Of a DNA stretch of 64,000 nucleotides, positions 7,881 to 16,171 are shown piece by piece. The notes under the pieces were generated by a model. That model did not search any database. It was not told the origin of the DNA and saw only the letters and a program-made list of their open reading frames with translations. This DNA comes from DASPWW01 sp963756745 (GTDB taxonomy: Bacteria > Actinomycetota > Thermoleophilia > Solirubrobacterales > 70-9), in assembly GCA_963756745.1 (NCBI GenBank), contig CAVWOU010000001.1, positions 124,001-188,000 of the forward strand, given 5' to 3'. Position 1 is the first letter of the stretch; the number at the start of each line of letters is the position of its first letter. The position numbers were made by a program, and so were the translations under genes.

Positions 7881-8863
7881 TGGCCGCGCGGATCCTCGTC
7901 GCCCCCGACTCGTTCAAGGGGACGTTCCCGGCGTGGGAGGTCGCCGCGGCGTGCGCCGAGGGGGTCGCGCTCGGCGGCTGCGACCCGGATCCCTGCCCGG
8001 CGGCCGACGGCGGCGAGGGCACGATGCGGATCCTCGTCGACGCGCTCGGCGGTCGAGTCGTGCGGCACCCGGCAACCGATCCGCTCGGACGCCCGATCGA
8101 GGCGGCGCTTGGGCTCGCCCGGCGCGACGCAATTGTCGAGGTCGCGGCGGCATCCGGGCTTGCGCTGCTCGCGCCCTCCGAGCTCGACCCCGAGCGAGCG
8201 ACGACGACCGGAACCGGCGAGCTGATCGTCGCCGCGCGGGAGCAGGGCGCGAGCCGCATCCTCGTGGCGGCCGGCGGGAGCGCGACCGTCGACGGCGGCG
8301 CGGGTGCGATCGAGGCCATCCGCTCGGCCGGAGGGCTCGGAGAGTGCCGGCTCACGGTGCTGTGCGACGTTGAGACGGCGTTCGAGGACGCGGCCCGCGT
8401 CTACGGGCCGCAGAAGGGCGCGACCCCGGATGCGGTGCGGCGGCTCGCGGCGGTGCTCGAGCGGCTGGCGGCAGAGCTCCCGCGCGATCCCCGGGGAGTG
8501 CCTCTGACGGGCGCCGCGGGCGGGCTTGCGGGCGGGCTGTGGGCCGAGCTCGGCGCCGAGCTTCTCCCCGGCGCCGACTTCGTGCTCGACGCGCTCGATT
8601 TCGACCGGCGGCTCGACCGCGCGGACGCGACCATCGTCGGGGAGGGCCGTCTCGACGCCCAGAGCTTCGCGGGAAAAGCCGTCGGTCGGATCGCGGCGCG
8701 CTGCCGGGGCGCCGGAGTGCAGGTCCACGCGATCGTCGGGAGCAGCGCGCTCGACGGCACCGACGCAGCCAACCTGGGGCTCGCGAGCGTCCGGCTGGCT
8801 TCGGACCCCGACGAGCTGCTCGCCGCTGCTCAGGAGTTGGCGGCCGGCCTCGCCAAGAAGTAG
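7880..8863 (+). CDS. gck: Glycerate 2-kinase (GlxK/GarK family)
   Basis: The 327-residue protein starts RILVAPDSFKGTF, the hallmark of the GlxK/GarK glycerate kinase family. It continues with ADGGEGTM, ATTTGTGELI, AAGGSATVDGGAG and GEGRLDAQSFAGKA. It phosphorylates D-glycerate to 2-phosphoglycerate, the entry of serine-cycle carbon into PEP formation. It is last in the sga-hpr-gck operon; ATG 7880 overlaps the hpr TGA by one base. Its stop directly abuts the stop of the convergent reductase-like gene. Confidence 0.9.
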   Translation: MAARILVAPDSFKGTFPAWEVAAACAEGVALGGCDPDPCPAADGGEGTMRILVDALGGRVVRHPATDPLGRPIEAALGLARRDAIVEVAAASGLALLAPSELDPERATTTGTGELIVAAREQGASRILVAAGGSATVDGGAGAIEAIRSAGGLGECRLTVLCDVETAFEDAARVYGPQKGATPDAVRRLAAVLERLAAELPRDPRGVPLTGAAGGLAGGLWAELGAELLPGADFVLDALDFDRRLDRADATIVGEGRLDAQSFAGKAVGRIAARCRGAGVQVHAIVGSSALDGTDAANLGLASVRLASDPDELLAAAQELAAGLAKK

Positions 8864-9439
8864 CTACCGCCTGATCTCGTAGCGCAGCTCGACCATCCCG
8901 CTGTCGTAGGTGGTCGTCCCGGTGAGCTGCATCGGACCGCCCGGAATGCGGCGGTCGAACAGCTGCTTGCCCTCGCCGAGCACCACCGGGACAACGGTCA
9001 CCAGCACGTCGTCCAGCAACCCCCCGTCGGCGAACTGCGAGGCGACGTTCCCCCCGCCGACGACCCACAGATTGCGGTCGCCCGCCGCGGCGATCATCTC
9101 GTCGTACAGCTCGGGCACCTTCGCGTCGACGATCCGGGCGTCGACGTCCTCGCCGTCGGGCCGAGGCAGCTCGCGGGAGCTCAAGATCCAGCTCGGCTTG
9201 CCCTTGTAGGGCCACTCCGGGCCCGCGGCCGGCTCACCGAGGATGAACTCGTACGTCGCCGACCCCATGACCAGCGCTCCTACGCCCTCGTAGAAGCGCT
9301 CGTAGCCGCCCCGGCCCCCCGGCTCCGCGCCCTCGCCCTCGAAGCTGCCCTCGTACTCCATCAGCCACGCCAGTGTGTCGTCTGACTCGGCGATGTACCC
9401 GTCCAGGGACATCGCGCAGTAGTACTGCGTGCGGCTCAT
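8864..9439 (-). CDS. Dihydrofolate reductase-family protein (RibD C-terminal domain)
   Basis: About 191 residues from ATG 9439 (SRTQYYCAMSLDGYIAESDD). The start of the fold, the GxATYEFIL segment, SWILSSRELP, LWVVGGGNVASQFADGGLLD and PVVLGEGKQLFD match the RibD_C/DHFR-like family, small NADPH-binding reductases of mostly unknown substrate. It lies 13 nt downstream of fdh on the same strand and may be co-transcribed. A folate-related role beside C1 genes is tempting, but this family is widespread and the substrate is not predictable. Confidence 0.8.
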   Translation of the reverse strand: MSRTQYYCAMSLDGYIAESDDTLAWLMEYEGSFEGEGAEPGGRGGYERFYEGVGALVMGSATYEFILGEPAAGPEWPYKGKPSWILSSRELPRPDGEDVDARIVDAKVPELYDEMIAAAGDRNLWVVGGGNVASQFADGGLLDDVLVTVVPVVLGEGKQLFDRRIPGGPMQLTGTTTYDSGMVELRYEIRR

Positions 9440-9452
9440 ATGGCTCGGCCGA

Positions 9453-10655
9453 TCACCCCGCCTTGAAGCGCGCCGCCTCCTCGTGGCCTCCGGTCGCGTC
9501 ACCCTCGCTGTACGCGTGGGCGCCGGCGCCGGCCAGCTTGCCGCCGTCGACGATCAGGTACTCCTCGCGCAGGGGGCGATCGGCGAAGAAGGACTCCAGG
9601 ATCTCGCGCGTTCCCGCGGCGTAGCGCGCCTGCGCCGACAAGCTCGAGCCCGAGATGTGCGGGGTCATGCCGTGGTGGGGCATCGTGCGCCACGGGTGGT
9701 CCCGGGGCGCGGGCTGCGGGAACCACACGTCGCCCGCGTAGCCGGCGAGCTGCCCCGACGCCAGCGCCCGCGCGATCGCGTCGCGGTCGCAGATCTTGCC
9801 CCGCGCCGTGTTGACGATGTAGGCGCCACGCTTCATGCGCCCGATCATCGCCTCGTCGAACAGGCCCTCGGTCTCGGGATGGAGCGGCGCGTTGATCGTC
9901 ACCACGTCGCAGTGGGGCACCATGTCCTCGGTCGACTCGTGGAAGGTGACTCCGAGCTCGTCCTCGACCTCGGAGGGGAGGCGGTGGCGGTCCGTGTAGT
10001 GGAGGACCATCTCGAACGGCTTCAGGCGCCGCAGCACTGCGCTGCCGATCCGGCCCGCCGCCACCGTCCCGACGTGCATCCCCTCGACGTCATAGGAGCG
10101 CGACACGCAGTCGGCGATGTTCCAGCCGCCGTCGATCACCCACTGGTAGGAGGGGATGTAGTTGCGGACCAGCGACAGGATCATCATCACCACGTGCTCG
10201 GAGACGCTGACCGAGTTGCAGTAGGTGACCTCGGCGACCGTCATCCCGGCGTCCATCGCCGCCTGCAGGTCGACGTGGTCGGAGCCGATCCCGGCGGTGA
10301 TCGCGAGCTTCAGGTTGGGGGCCTTGGCGATCCGCTCGGCGGTCAAGTACGCAGGCCAGAACGGCTGCGAGATGACGACGTCCGCCTCCGGCAGCCGCTG
10401 CTCGAACTCTGAGTCCGGGCCGTCCTTGTCCGAGGTGACGATCAGGGCGTGACCCTCCGCCTCGAGGAACTTGCGCAGCCCGAGCTCCCCCGACACGCAC
10501 CCCAGCAGCTCGCCCGGGGTGAAGTCGATCGACTCCGGGGTCGGAGTCGTCTGGCCGTCGGGGTACTTCTCGATCTTGGGGATCTCGTCGCGCGGGTAGT
10601 CCGGCGGGTACCCGTCGACCGGATCGTCGTAGAGGACACAGAGGATCGTCGCCAT
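9453..10655 (-). CDS. fdh: NAD-dependent formate dehydrogenase (metal-independent)
   Basis: The 400-residue protein closely follows the Pseudomonas sp. 101-type formate dehydrogenase along its whole length: ILCVLYDDPVDGYP at the N-terminus, GELGLRKFLEAEGH, SQPFWPAYLTAERIAK, TAGIGSDHVDLQAA, VTYCNSVSVSEH (catalytic Asn), GTVAAGRIG, HYTDRHRLP (NAD-selecting Asp), NTARGKICDRDA (catalytic Arg), WFPQPAPRDHPWR (Gln) and MTPHISG (His). It oxidises formate to CO2, giving NADH, the last step of C1 dissimilation. GGAGGT lies before ATG 10655. The 32-bp element shared with the GS/glx operon lies 53 nt upstream. Confidence 0.96.
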   Translation of the reverse strand: MATILCVLYDDPVDGYPPDYPRDEIPKIEKYPDGQTTPTPESIDFTPGELLGCVSGELGLRKFLEAEGHALIVTSDKDGPDSEFEQRLPEADVVISQPFWPAYLTAERIAKAPNLKLAITAGIGSDHVDLQAAMDAGMTVAEVTYCNSVSVSEHVVMMILSLVRNYIPSYQWVIDGGWNIADCVSRSYDVEGMHVGTVAAGRIGSAVLRRLKPFEMVLHYTDRHRLPSEVEDELGVTFHESTEDMVPHCDVVTINAPLHPETEGLFDEAMIGRMKRGAYIVNTARGKICDRDAIARALASGQLAGYAGDVWFPQPAPRDHPWRTMPHHGMTPHISGSSLSAQARYAAGTREILESFFADRPLREEYLIVDGGKLAGAGAHAYSEGDATGGHEEAARFKAG

Positions 10656-10708
10656 CGATCTAACCTCCGTTGAATGGCCAGTGAACCCGCATACCCTCCC
10701 GCGGGCGG

Positions 10709-10740
10709 ACTATATCCAGGATCTGAACAAAAAGGTACAT
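10709..10740 (-). promoter_or_regulatory. 32-bp conserved upstream element, copy 2 (fdh)
   Basis: Second copy of the element at 2549-2580, differing only in a 3-4-base block in the middle (ATC versus CAT). It contains the dyad TGAACAAAAAGGTACA and, in gene sense, TATAGT as a likely -10. It lies in the 110-bp gap between fdh and the DMT transporter, so it can serve only fdh. The matched distance to the start codon in both places argues for a promoter/operator rather than chance. Confidence 0.7.
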
Positions 10741-10765
10741 CCAGGCGCCGCGCCCGGCCGGGGGC

Positions 10766-11611
10766 TCATCCGGTCGCGATCAACGCCACCCCCGCGAGCG
10801 CGGCGGTGACCCCGGCCGTCTGGATCGGGATCAACCTCTCCCCCAGCATCGCCCGCGCGAGCAGCACGGTCCCGACCGGATACAGGGACGCGAGCACCGA
10901 CACCACGCTCAGCAGCCCCGTCTCGGCGCCGAACGCGAAGCACGCGTTCGCGCCGACGTCGAGCAGGCCGATGAGGGCGAGCGAGGGGAGCGCAGCCGGA
11001 GCGACCCCGAGCCGCGGCCGCAGCGCGAGCAGCACCACGACCAAAACGATGCCGGCGCTCGTGCGGGCCGCGAGCAGCGCCCAGAACGGCTCCACATCGC
11101 TCACCGCGGCGTCCATGCCGACGTAGAACCCGCCGAACCCGAGCGCAGCCAGGGCCGCGAGCGGGAGCGCATCCCTCGACGACCCGCCGTCCTGGCCTGA
11201 GTCCGGGGCGCGGGTTGCGAGAGTCACGCCAATCAGTGCCGCCACCATTCCGATCACGACCAGGACGCCGGGGCGTTCCCCGGTCGCGACCCCCACGACC
11301 ACCGGAATGGCCGCCGCCCCGCTCGCGGAGATCGGCGAGATCACGCTCATCGTGCCGATCGCGAGCGCCCGATAGAGCGCCGCGATCCCGGCGAGCTGGC
11401 ACCCGCCGGCGAGGAAAGCGGGCACCAGGTTGCCGAACGCGGGCGACTCGAGGTTCCCGGCGGCCACCACGATCGCGATCGTGGCGAGGCCGATGAGCTG
11501 GCTCACGAGCAGCACCACCGCCAGCGTCAGCCGCCTGGTGCGAAGGCCCCCGAGGAAGTCGGCGAGGCCCCAGCACAGAGCGGCCCCGATCCCTAGCGCT
11601 ACCGCGACCAC
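10766..11611 (-). CDS. DMT-superfamily (EamA) transporter
   Basis: About 281 residues, nearly all in ten predicted membrane helices in two halves, starting ALGIGAALCWGLADFLGG and ending in ALAGVALIATG. Each half resembles an EamA domain (GxxxALxWGxxxF-like first helix). DMT exporters move small metabolites or amino acids; the substrate is unknown. GTG 11611 lies ten bases downstream of the gntR stop, so the pair is probably an operon and the GntR protein may control it. Confidence 0.85.
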   Translation of the reverse strand: MVAVALGIGAALCWGLADFLGGLRTRRLTLAVVLLVSQLIGLATIAIVVAAGNLESPAFGNLVPAFLAGGCQLAGIAALYRALAIGTMSVISPISASGAAAIPVVVGVATGERPGVLVVIGMVAALIGVTLATRAPDSGQDGGSSRDALPLAALAALGFGGFYVGMDAAVSDVEPFWALLAARTSAGIVLVVVLLALRPRLGVAPAALPSLALIGLLDVGANACFAFGAETGLLSVVSVLASLYPVGTVLLARAMLGERLIPIQTAGVTAALAGVALIATG

Positions 11612-11620
11612 TGTGCGCTG

Positions 11621-12415
11621 TCAGTCCGCGGGCGAGATCTGCTCGGGCTCGGACGACGCGAGCCCGCGCATCACGTGCAGGGCTAGTCGCCCCGGGGCGA
11701 AGACGCTGATCCCGTGCTGCACCGCGTCGCCGGAGGCGAGGTGCATCGTGTCGGCGAGCTCGAGCACGGCGATCGGCGGCCGTACGGCGAGCGCCTCAGC
11801 CACCGGATCGGCCTTGTCGAGCAGCCGCGGCATGACGTCCGTGCGCGCGAACGCGACCGGGACGTCCCGATCGACGAGCACGTCGAGCACCATGTTCCCG
11901 CGGCCGAGCGCCTGCTCGAGCTCGTGGGTCGGGGGAAGGTCGAGCTCGGGATGCAGCCAGTCCCGCATGTGCGCCGCCGGCCGGCCGTCTGCAACCAGGA
12001 TTCGAACGACGACGGGCACCTCGGTGCCGGGCTCCAACCCCAGCTCACCGGCGACGTCCTCGCCCACCGGGTCGGTGGAGATGCTCATGTCGCTGACCGA
12101 GAGGTCGAGGCCCTGGCGTGAGGCGAGCAGCGAGTACGACTCGAGCCGCTCGAGCCCGGCGCTGAACGAGCTCTCCCCCGCCACGCGCCCGACGTAGGTG
12201 CCGCTTCCCTGCCGGCGGACGATCTCGCCTGTGCGCTCGAGGCGCTCGAGAGCAACCCGGAGGGTGCCGCGGGAGACGCCGAGCATCCCAGCGAGATCGT
12301 GCTCGGGCGGCAACCGGTCGCCTGGGCGGTGTCGCCCGGGAGCGAACCAGCGTCGGAGGGCCTGCTCGGCCTCGTCGACGAGCGTGGGCCTGCGGTCGAC
12401 CGTCGCCTTGGCCAT
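11621..12415 (-). CDS. GntR-family regulator (HutC/UTRA type)
   Basis: A 264-residue protein from ATG 12415. The N-terminal winged helix (HRPGDRLPPEHDLAGMLGVS, then RGTLRVALERLERTG and RRQGSGTYVG) is typical GntR. The C-terminal half (GTEVPVVVRILVADGRPAAH, AVLELADTMHL) is a UTRA-like ligand domain. It is followed after 10 nt by the DMT transporter. An inverted repeat lies just before its start. Upstream in-frame codons extend to 12511 but lack regulator sequence. Effector unknown. Confidence 0.85.
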   Translation of the reverse strand: MAKATVDRRPTLVDEAEQALRRWFAPGRHRPGDRLPPEHDLAGMLGVSRGTLRVALERLERTGEIVRRQGSGTYVGRVAGESSFSAGLERLESYSLLASRQGLDLSVSDMSISTDPVGEDVAGELGLEPGTEVPVVVRILVADGRPAAHMRDWLHPELDLPPTHELEQALGRGNMVLDVLVDRDVPVAFARTDVMPRLLDKADPVAEALAVRPPIAVLELADTMHLASGDAVQHGISVFAPGRLALHVMRGLASSEPEQISPAD

Positions 12416-12436
12416 CGCCGAATCGTATGCTGCTCG

Positions 12437-12458
12437 CCACCCGCGGTCGAGCGGGTGG
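12437..12458. promoter_or_regulatory. Inverted repeat before gntR
   Basis: CCACCCGC, six bases, GCGGGTGG: perfect 8-bp arms, 22 nt upstream of the gntR start. It may be an autoregulatory operator, or a small hairpin in the leader. A second dyad, GCAACGGTCGTTGC, lies at 12508-12521 in the same gntR/ku gap. Confidence 0.35.
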
Positions 12459-12615
12459 GTCCGAGCGATTAGTTTCGCGCGGCTGAGCGGTCTAAGGGCT
12501 CGAGATGGCAACGGTCGTTGCAGAGATGGCGATGTCGTGATCGGGCCGCAAGATCCCGTTCGCCCGCGCCGTCCCCGGCAGGGAAGCGGCGGTACCCTGG
12601 GTATTGAGGTGATGC

Positions 12616-13578
12616 ATGGCTAGAGCGATCTGGAGTGGATCAATCAGCTTCGGGCTTCTGAACGTGCCCGTGAAGCTCTACAGCGCCGTCTCCAAGCAGA
12701 CGATCCGGTTCCGGGAGCTGCGTGAGGGCGACGGCTCGCGGATCAAGCACAAGCGCGTCGCCGAGGACGACGGCGAGGAGGTCCCGTACGAGAAGATCGT
12801 CAAGGGGTACGAGGTCACGCCCGAGCAGTTCGTGGTCATGACCCGCGACGAGCTCGAGGAGATCGATCCCAAGAAGACGCGCGCGATCGAGATCAAGGAC
12901 TTCGTCGACCTCGACGACATCGACCCGATCTACTTCGAGAATCCCTACTACCTCGGCCCGGACAAGGGCGCCGAGAAGGCCTACGCGCTGCTCGCGCAGG
13001 CGATGCGCGAGGAGCGCAAGGTCGCGATCGCGCGCTTTGTGCTCCGCAACAAGGAGCACCTCGCCGCGATCCGCCCGATGGACGGGGTCCTCACGTTGAC
13101 CACGATGCGATTTGCCGACGAGGTCGTGCCCCCGGACCAGCTCGACGGCGTCGAGCTCGGCAACGGCCAGAAGCTCGATAAGCGCGAGGTCGAGATGGCC
13201 AAGGAGCTGATCGACTCGCTGAGCGGGGAGTTCGACCCGGACAAGTACCGCGACGAGTACCGCGAGGAGCTGGTGGCCCTGATCGAGCGCAAGGCGCAGG
13301 GCAAGGAGATCGTCGCGCAGCCGAGCGAGGAGCTCAAGCCGACCAAGGCCCCCGACCTGATGGCCGCTCTCGAGGACAGCCTCGCGAATGTTCGCGGCGA
13401 GGAGCTCGCGGGCGCCGCCGACGGCGCGGACGGAAAGAAGGCCACCAAGCCCTCGACCTCTCGCTCCAAGAGCTCGGGCTCGAAGTCGAAGTCGACCTCG
13501 AAGTCGAAGTCGAAGAGCTCGTCGAAGAGGTCCGGCTCCGGCGGACGACGCAAGACCGCCGCGAAGTCGCGCTCATAG
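12616..13578 (+). CDS. ku: Non-homologous end-joining protein Ku
   Basis: The 320-residue bacterial Ku starts ARAIWSGSISFGLLNVPVKLY and has VPYEKIVKGYEV and FYVLRNKEHLAAIRP-type core sequence (here FVLRNKEHLAAIRPMDG). Ku homodimers bind DNA ends and recruit LigD. The last 50 residues are a Ser/Lys-rich disordered tail of SKSKS repeats, known to help DNA binding in actinobacterial Ku. An extended Shine-Dalgarno, GAGGTGAT, lies just before ATG 12616. The LigD polymerase gene follows 54 nt later, so both steps of end processing are together. Confidence 0.95.
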   Translation: MARAIWSGSISFGLLNVPVKLYSAVSKQTIRFRELREGDGSRIKHKRVAEDDGEEVPYEKIVKGYEVTPEQFVVMTRDELEEIDPKKTRAIEIKDFVDLDDIDPIYFENPYYLGPDKGAEKAYALLAQAMREERKVAIARFVLRNKEHLAAIRPMDGVLTLTTMRFADEVVPPDQLDGVELGNGQKLDKREVEMAKELIDSLSGEFDPDKYRDEYREELVALIERKAQGKEIVAQPSEELKPTKAPDLMAALEDSLANVRGEELAGAADGADGKKATKPSTSRSKSSGSKSKSTSKSKSKSSSKRSGSGGRRKTAAKSRS

Positions 13579-13632
13579 CCGAGTAGCCTCCCTAGCCGCA
13601 TCCGTGCCCGTGGCCCGTGCACAATGTGCGCG

Positions 13633-14559
13633 ATGGCCAGGGCGCAACAGGTAGAGGTCGAAGGGCGGGAGCTCTCGATCACGAACCTGGACAAGGTGAT
13701 GTACGCGTCGACCGGGTTCACCAAGGGCGCGGTGATCGACTATTACGCGCGGATCGCCCCGGCGATCATCCCTCACCTGCGTGGCCGCCCGCTGACGCTG
13801 AAGCGCTATCCGGAGGGCGCCGAGGCAGGTCACTTCTTCGAGAAGCGGTGCCCGAAGCATCGTCCCGAGTGGGTGGCCACAGCGTCGATCTGGAGCGAGC
13901 GCGAGGACGGCGAGATCGAGTTCTGCGTCTGCAACGACAAGCCCACCCTGGTGTGGATGGCGCAGCTCGCCGCCCTCGAGCTGCACCCGTCGCTGTCGCG
14001 TGCGAGGCACATGGAGCGCCCGACCGTGCTCGCGTTCGACCTCGATCCCGGCGAGCCCGCGAACGTGATCGACTGCGCGAGGGTCGCGCTGCAGGTCCGC
14101 GGCCTGTTCGGCGAGCTCGGCGTCGAGTGCTTTCCAAAGACCTCGGGCGGCAAGGGGCTCCAGGTCTACGTCCCGCTCAACGGCAGGACCACCTACGCGA
14201 CGACGAAGCCGTACGCGCACGCGGTGGCCCAGCTGCTGGAGCGCATGTACCCCGACGCGATCGTGTCGCGGATGACCAAGAAGCTGCGCAAGGGAAAGGT
14301 GTTCGTCGACTGGAGCCAGAACACCGAGAGCAAGACGACCGTCGCCGTGTACTCATTGCGCGCGCGCGAGCGGCCGACCGTCTCCACGCCGCTCGAATGG
14401 GACGAGGTCGAGGCGGCGGCCGAGTCCGGCGACCCCGAGCCGATCCGGTTCGAGGCGGCGCAGGTCATCGACCGTGTCGACGAGCGCGGCGATCTCTTTG
14501 CGCCGGTGCTCGAGCTCAAGCAGAAGCTGCCCGGCTTGAAGGCGCTTCAGAAGGCGTGA
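13633..14559 (+). CDS. ligD: LigD-type DNA polymerase/primase domain protein
   Basis: About 308 residues covering only the polymerase (AEP-primase) domain of LigD: VEVEGRELSITNLDKVMY, FTKGAVIDYYARIAPAIIPH, LKRYPEGAEAGHFFEKRCP, FDLDPG with the two catalytic Asp, KTSGGKGLQVYVPL and FVDWSQN. It fills gaps with ribo- or deoxynucleotides at Ku-bound ends. Ligase and nuclease domains are absent, so a separate ATP-dependent ligase must act elsewhere. ATG 13633 is preferred for fit to the family; ATG 13624 is in frame. Confidence 0.9.
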   Translation: MARAQQVEVEGRELSITNLDKVMYASTGFTKGAVIDYYARIAPAIIPHLRGRPLTLKRYPEGAEAGHFFEKRCPKHRPEWVATASIWSEREDGEIEFCVCNDKPTLVWMAQLAALELHPSLSRARHMERPTVLAFDLDPGEPANVIDCARVALQVRGLFGELGVECFPKTSGGKGLQVYVPLNGRTTYATTKPYAHAVAQLLERMYPDAIVSRMTKKLRKGKVFVDWSQNTESKTTVAVYSLRARERPTVSTPLEWDEVEAAAESGDPEPIRFEAAQVIDRVDERGDLFAPVLELKQKLPGLKALQKA

Positions 14560-14568
14560 ACCGAGCGC

Positions 14569-16083
14569 TCAGGTGATCGGGAGCGCCTCGCGGGGACGCG
14601 CGGCGCGGCGAACGGCTCGAATCGCGACGGCGAGGCGCCGCACTCCCTCGCGGAGCTCGTCCGGGTCGAGGTAGCTGAACGAGAGGCGCATGAACGTCTC
14701 GCGCGGGCGCTCGGGCATCGCGGCGCCGCCGGGCAGGAATGCCACCCCCTGGCTCACGGCCTCCTCGTAGAGGTCACGCTCGTCGAGACCCTGGCCCAGC
14801 GCCAGCCACACGTGGGCTCCGCCCGCGGGGTGCGACCAGCTCGCGACGCCGTCGAGGTGCTCGCCAAGTGCCTCCAGCAGCGCCTCCCGGCGCTCGCGAT
14901 GGAATCGGATCGCGAACTCGAGGTGCTTCTCGTACGCGCCCTCGGCGAGGAACCGGGCGCCGATCAGCTGCGTGAGCGTGGCGCTCGTCATATCGTCGTT
15001 CTGCTTCTCGCTCACAATCCGGTCGAACACGGGGCCGGTGGCGGCGACCCAACCGATCCGCAGGCCGGAGGTGGCGCTCTTCGAGAACGAGTCGACGTAG
15101 ATCACGTGCTCCGGCGCCATCGCGCGCAGTGGTCCCACGTCGTCGCCCTCGAGCCGGAGGTCTCCGTAGACGCTGTCCTCGATGACGAAGAACCCATGCC
15201 GGCGGGCGAGCTCGCACAGTCGCACCCGCCGCTCTGGCGTGAGGTCGCGCCCGGTCGGGTTCTGGAGCCGTGGCTGAACGACGAGAGCGCGGATCTCGTG
15301 GCGGCGCAGAAGCTGCTCGAGCGCGTCGATGTCCAGCCCGTCCTCGTCGGTCGGGACCGCGAGCACCTTCGCGCCCGTGTTCCGGAGCGCGTTGATCGCG
15401 CCGATGAACGACGGGGACTCGCACGCGGCGACGTCCCCGGGCCGCAGGACCGCGCGCGTCGTAACCGTCAGCGCCTGGTGGGCGCCCGTGGTCACGACGA
15501 TCTCCTCGGGTAGGTCGTCTGCGCCGCGGCGGCGCCCGAGGCTCGCGAGCTCCTCGCGCAGCGCCGGAGCGCCCTCGAGGTCGGTGTACTGGAGCGCCTG
15601 GCGGCCCTCCTCGGCCATCGTCGTCGCCGCGAGCTTCGCGATCCGCTCGACGGGAAACATGTCCGGCGAGGGGTGTCCGACCATCAGCGGGATCAGCTCG
15701 TCGGACCCGGCGCGCCGGAACATCTCGCTGAGGATGCGATCGCCGTATGTCTCCACCTCCTCCGGGAGGGCGTACAGCTGCCACGCGGTCGCGTCGCGGC
15801 CGCGCTCGAAGGACTGCGCCGGGGCGGCGGCGCTCGAGCGCACGAACGTCCCCCTCCCCACCCTGCCGGTGACGAGGCCCATGTCCGCGAGCCGCCGGTA
15901 TGCCCGGGCCGCGGTCAGGTGGTTGACGCCGGCGAGCTCGGCGAGCTCGCGGGTCGGCGGGAGCTTCTCGCCCGGGCCGAGCTCACCCGATTCGATCGCG
16001 TCCGAGAACGCGCCGACGATCTGGCTCGTAACCGACTCGGGCGAGCCGCGGTCGATGTCTGACAATCGCTCTTTGTATGACAT
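14569..16083 (-). CDS. MocR-type regulator: GntR winged helix fused to class I aminotransferase
   Basis: A 504-residue protein from ATG 16083. Residues about 10-80 form a GntR DNA-binding domain (KLPPTRELAELAGVNHLTAA, GRVGRGTFVR). The rest is a fold-type I aminotransferase domain (VTTGAHQALTVTTRAVLRPG, VVQPRLQNPTGRDLTPERR, DSVYGDLRLEGDD, VDSFSKSATSGLRIGW with the PLP lysine). MocR proteins use the PLP domain as a sensor of amines, amino acids or vitamin B6. It diverges from a small GNAT-like gene, with a perfect 22-bp palindrome between them that is probably its operator. Longer in-frame starts run into that gene and are not used. Confidence 0.88.
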   Translation of the reverse strand: MSYKERLSDIDRGSPESVTSQIVGAFSDAIESGELGPGEKLPPTRELAELAGVNHLTAARAYRRLADMGLVTGRVGRGTFVRSSAAAPAQSFERGRDATAWQLYALPEEVETYGDRILSEMFRRAGSDELIPLMVGHPSPDMFPVERIAKLAATTMAEEGRQALQYTDLEGAPALREELASLGRRRGADDLPEEIVVTTGAHQALTVTTRAVLRPGDVAACESPSFIGAINALRNTGAKVLAVPTDEDGLDIDALEQLLRRHEIRALVVQPRLQNPTGRDLTPERRVRLCELARRHGFFVIEDSVYGDLRLEGDDVGPLRAMAPEHVIYVDSFSKSATSGLRIGWVAATGPVFDRIVSEKQNDDMTSATLTQLIGARFLAEGAYEKHLEFAIRFHRERREALLEALGEHLDGVASWSHPAGGAHVWLALGQGLDERDLYEEAVSQGVAFLPGGAAMPERPRETFMRLSFSYLDPDELREGVRRLAVAIRAVRRAARPREALPIT

Positions 16084-16110
16084 TGACAATCTCTGGAAGT
16101 GGTCTATCGT

Positions 16111-16132
16111 GCGATTGCAGTACTGCAATCGC
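16111..16132. promoter_or_regulatory. Perfect 22-bp palindrome, candidate MocR operator
   Basis: Half-site GCGATTGCAGT followed by its exact reverse complement, flanked by CTATCG and CGATAG seven to nine bases out. It lies 27 nt upstream of the mocR start and 39 nt before the divergent small gene, with the region otherwise less GC-rich. Position and symmetry fit an operator that controls both genes. Confidence 0.65.
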
Positions 16133-16171
16133 AGGCCGATAGTCGTACACAGGCTACAGGAGGCGCACGAG

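Noticed and set aside
13430..13575. Tandem-like repeats at the end of ku as a possible repeat array
   Set aside because: They are codons for a Ser/Lys-rich protein tail, common in actinobacterial Ku, not a CRISPR or DNA repeat array.
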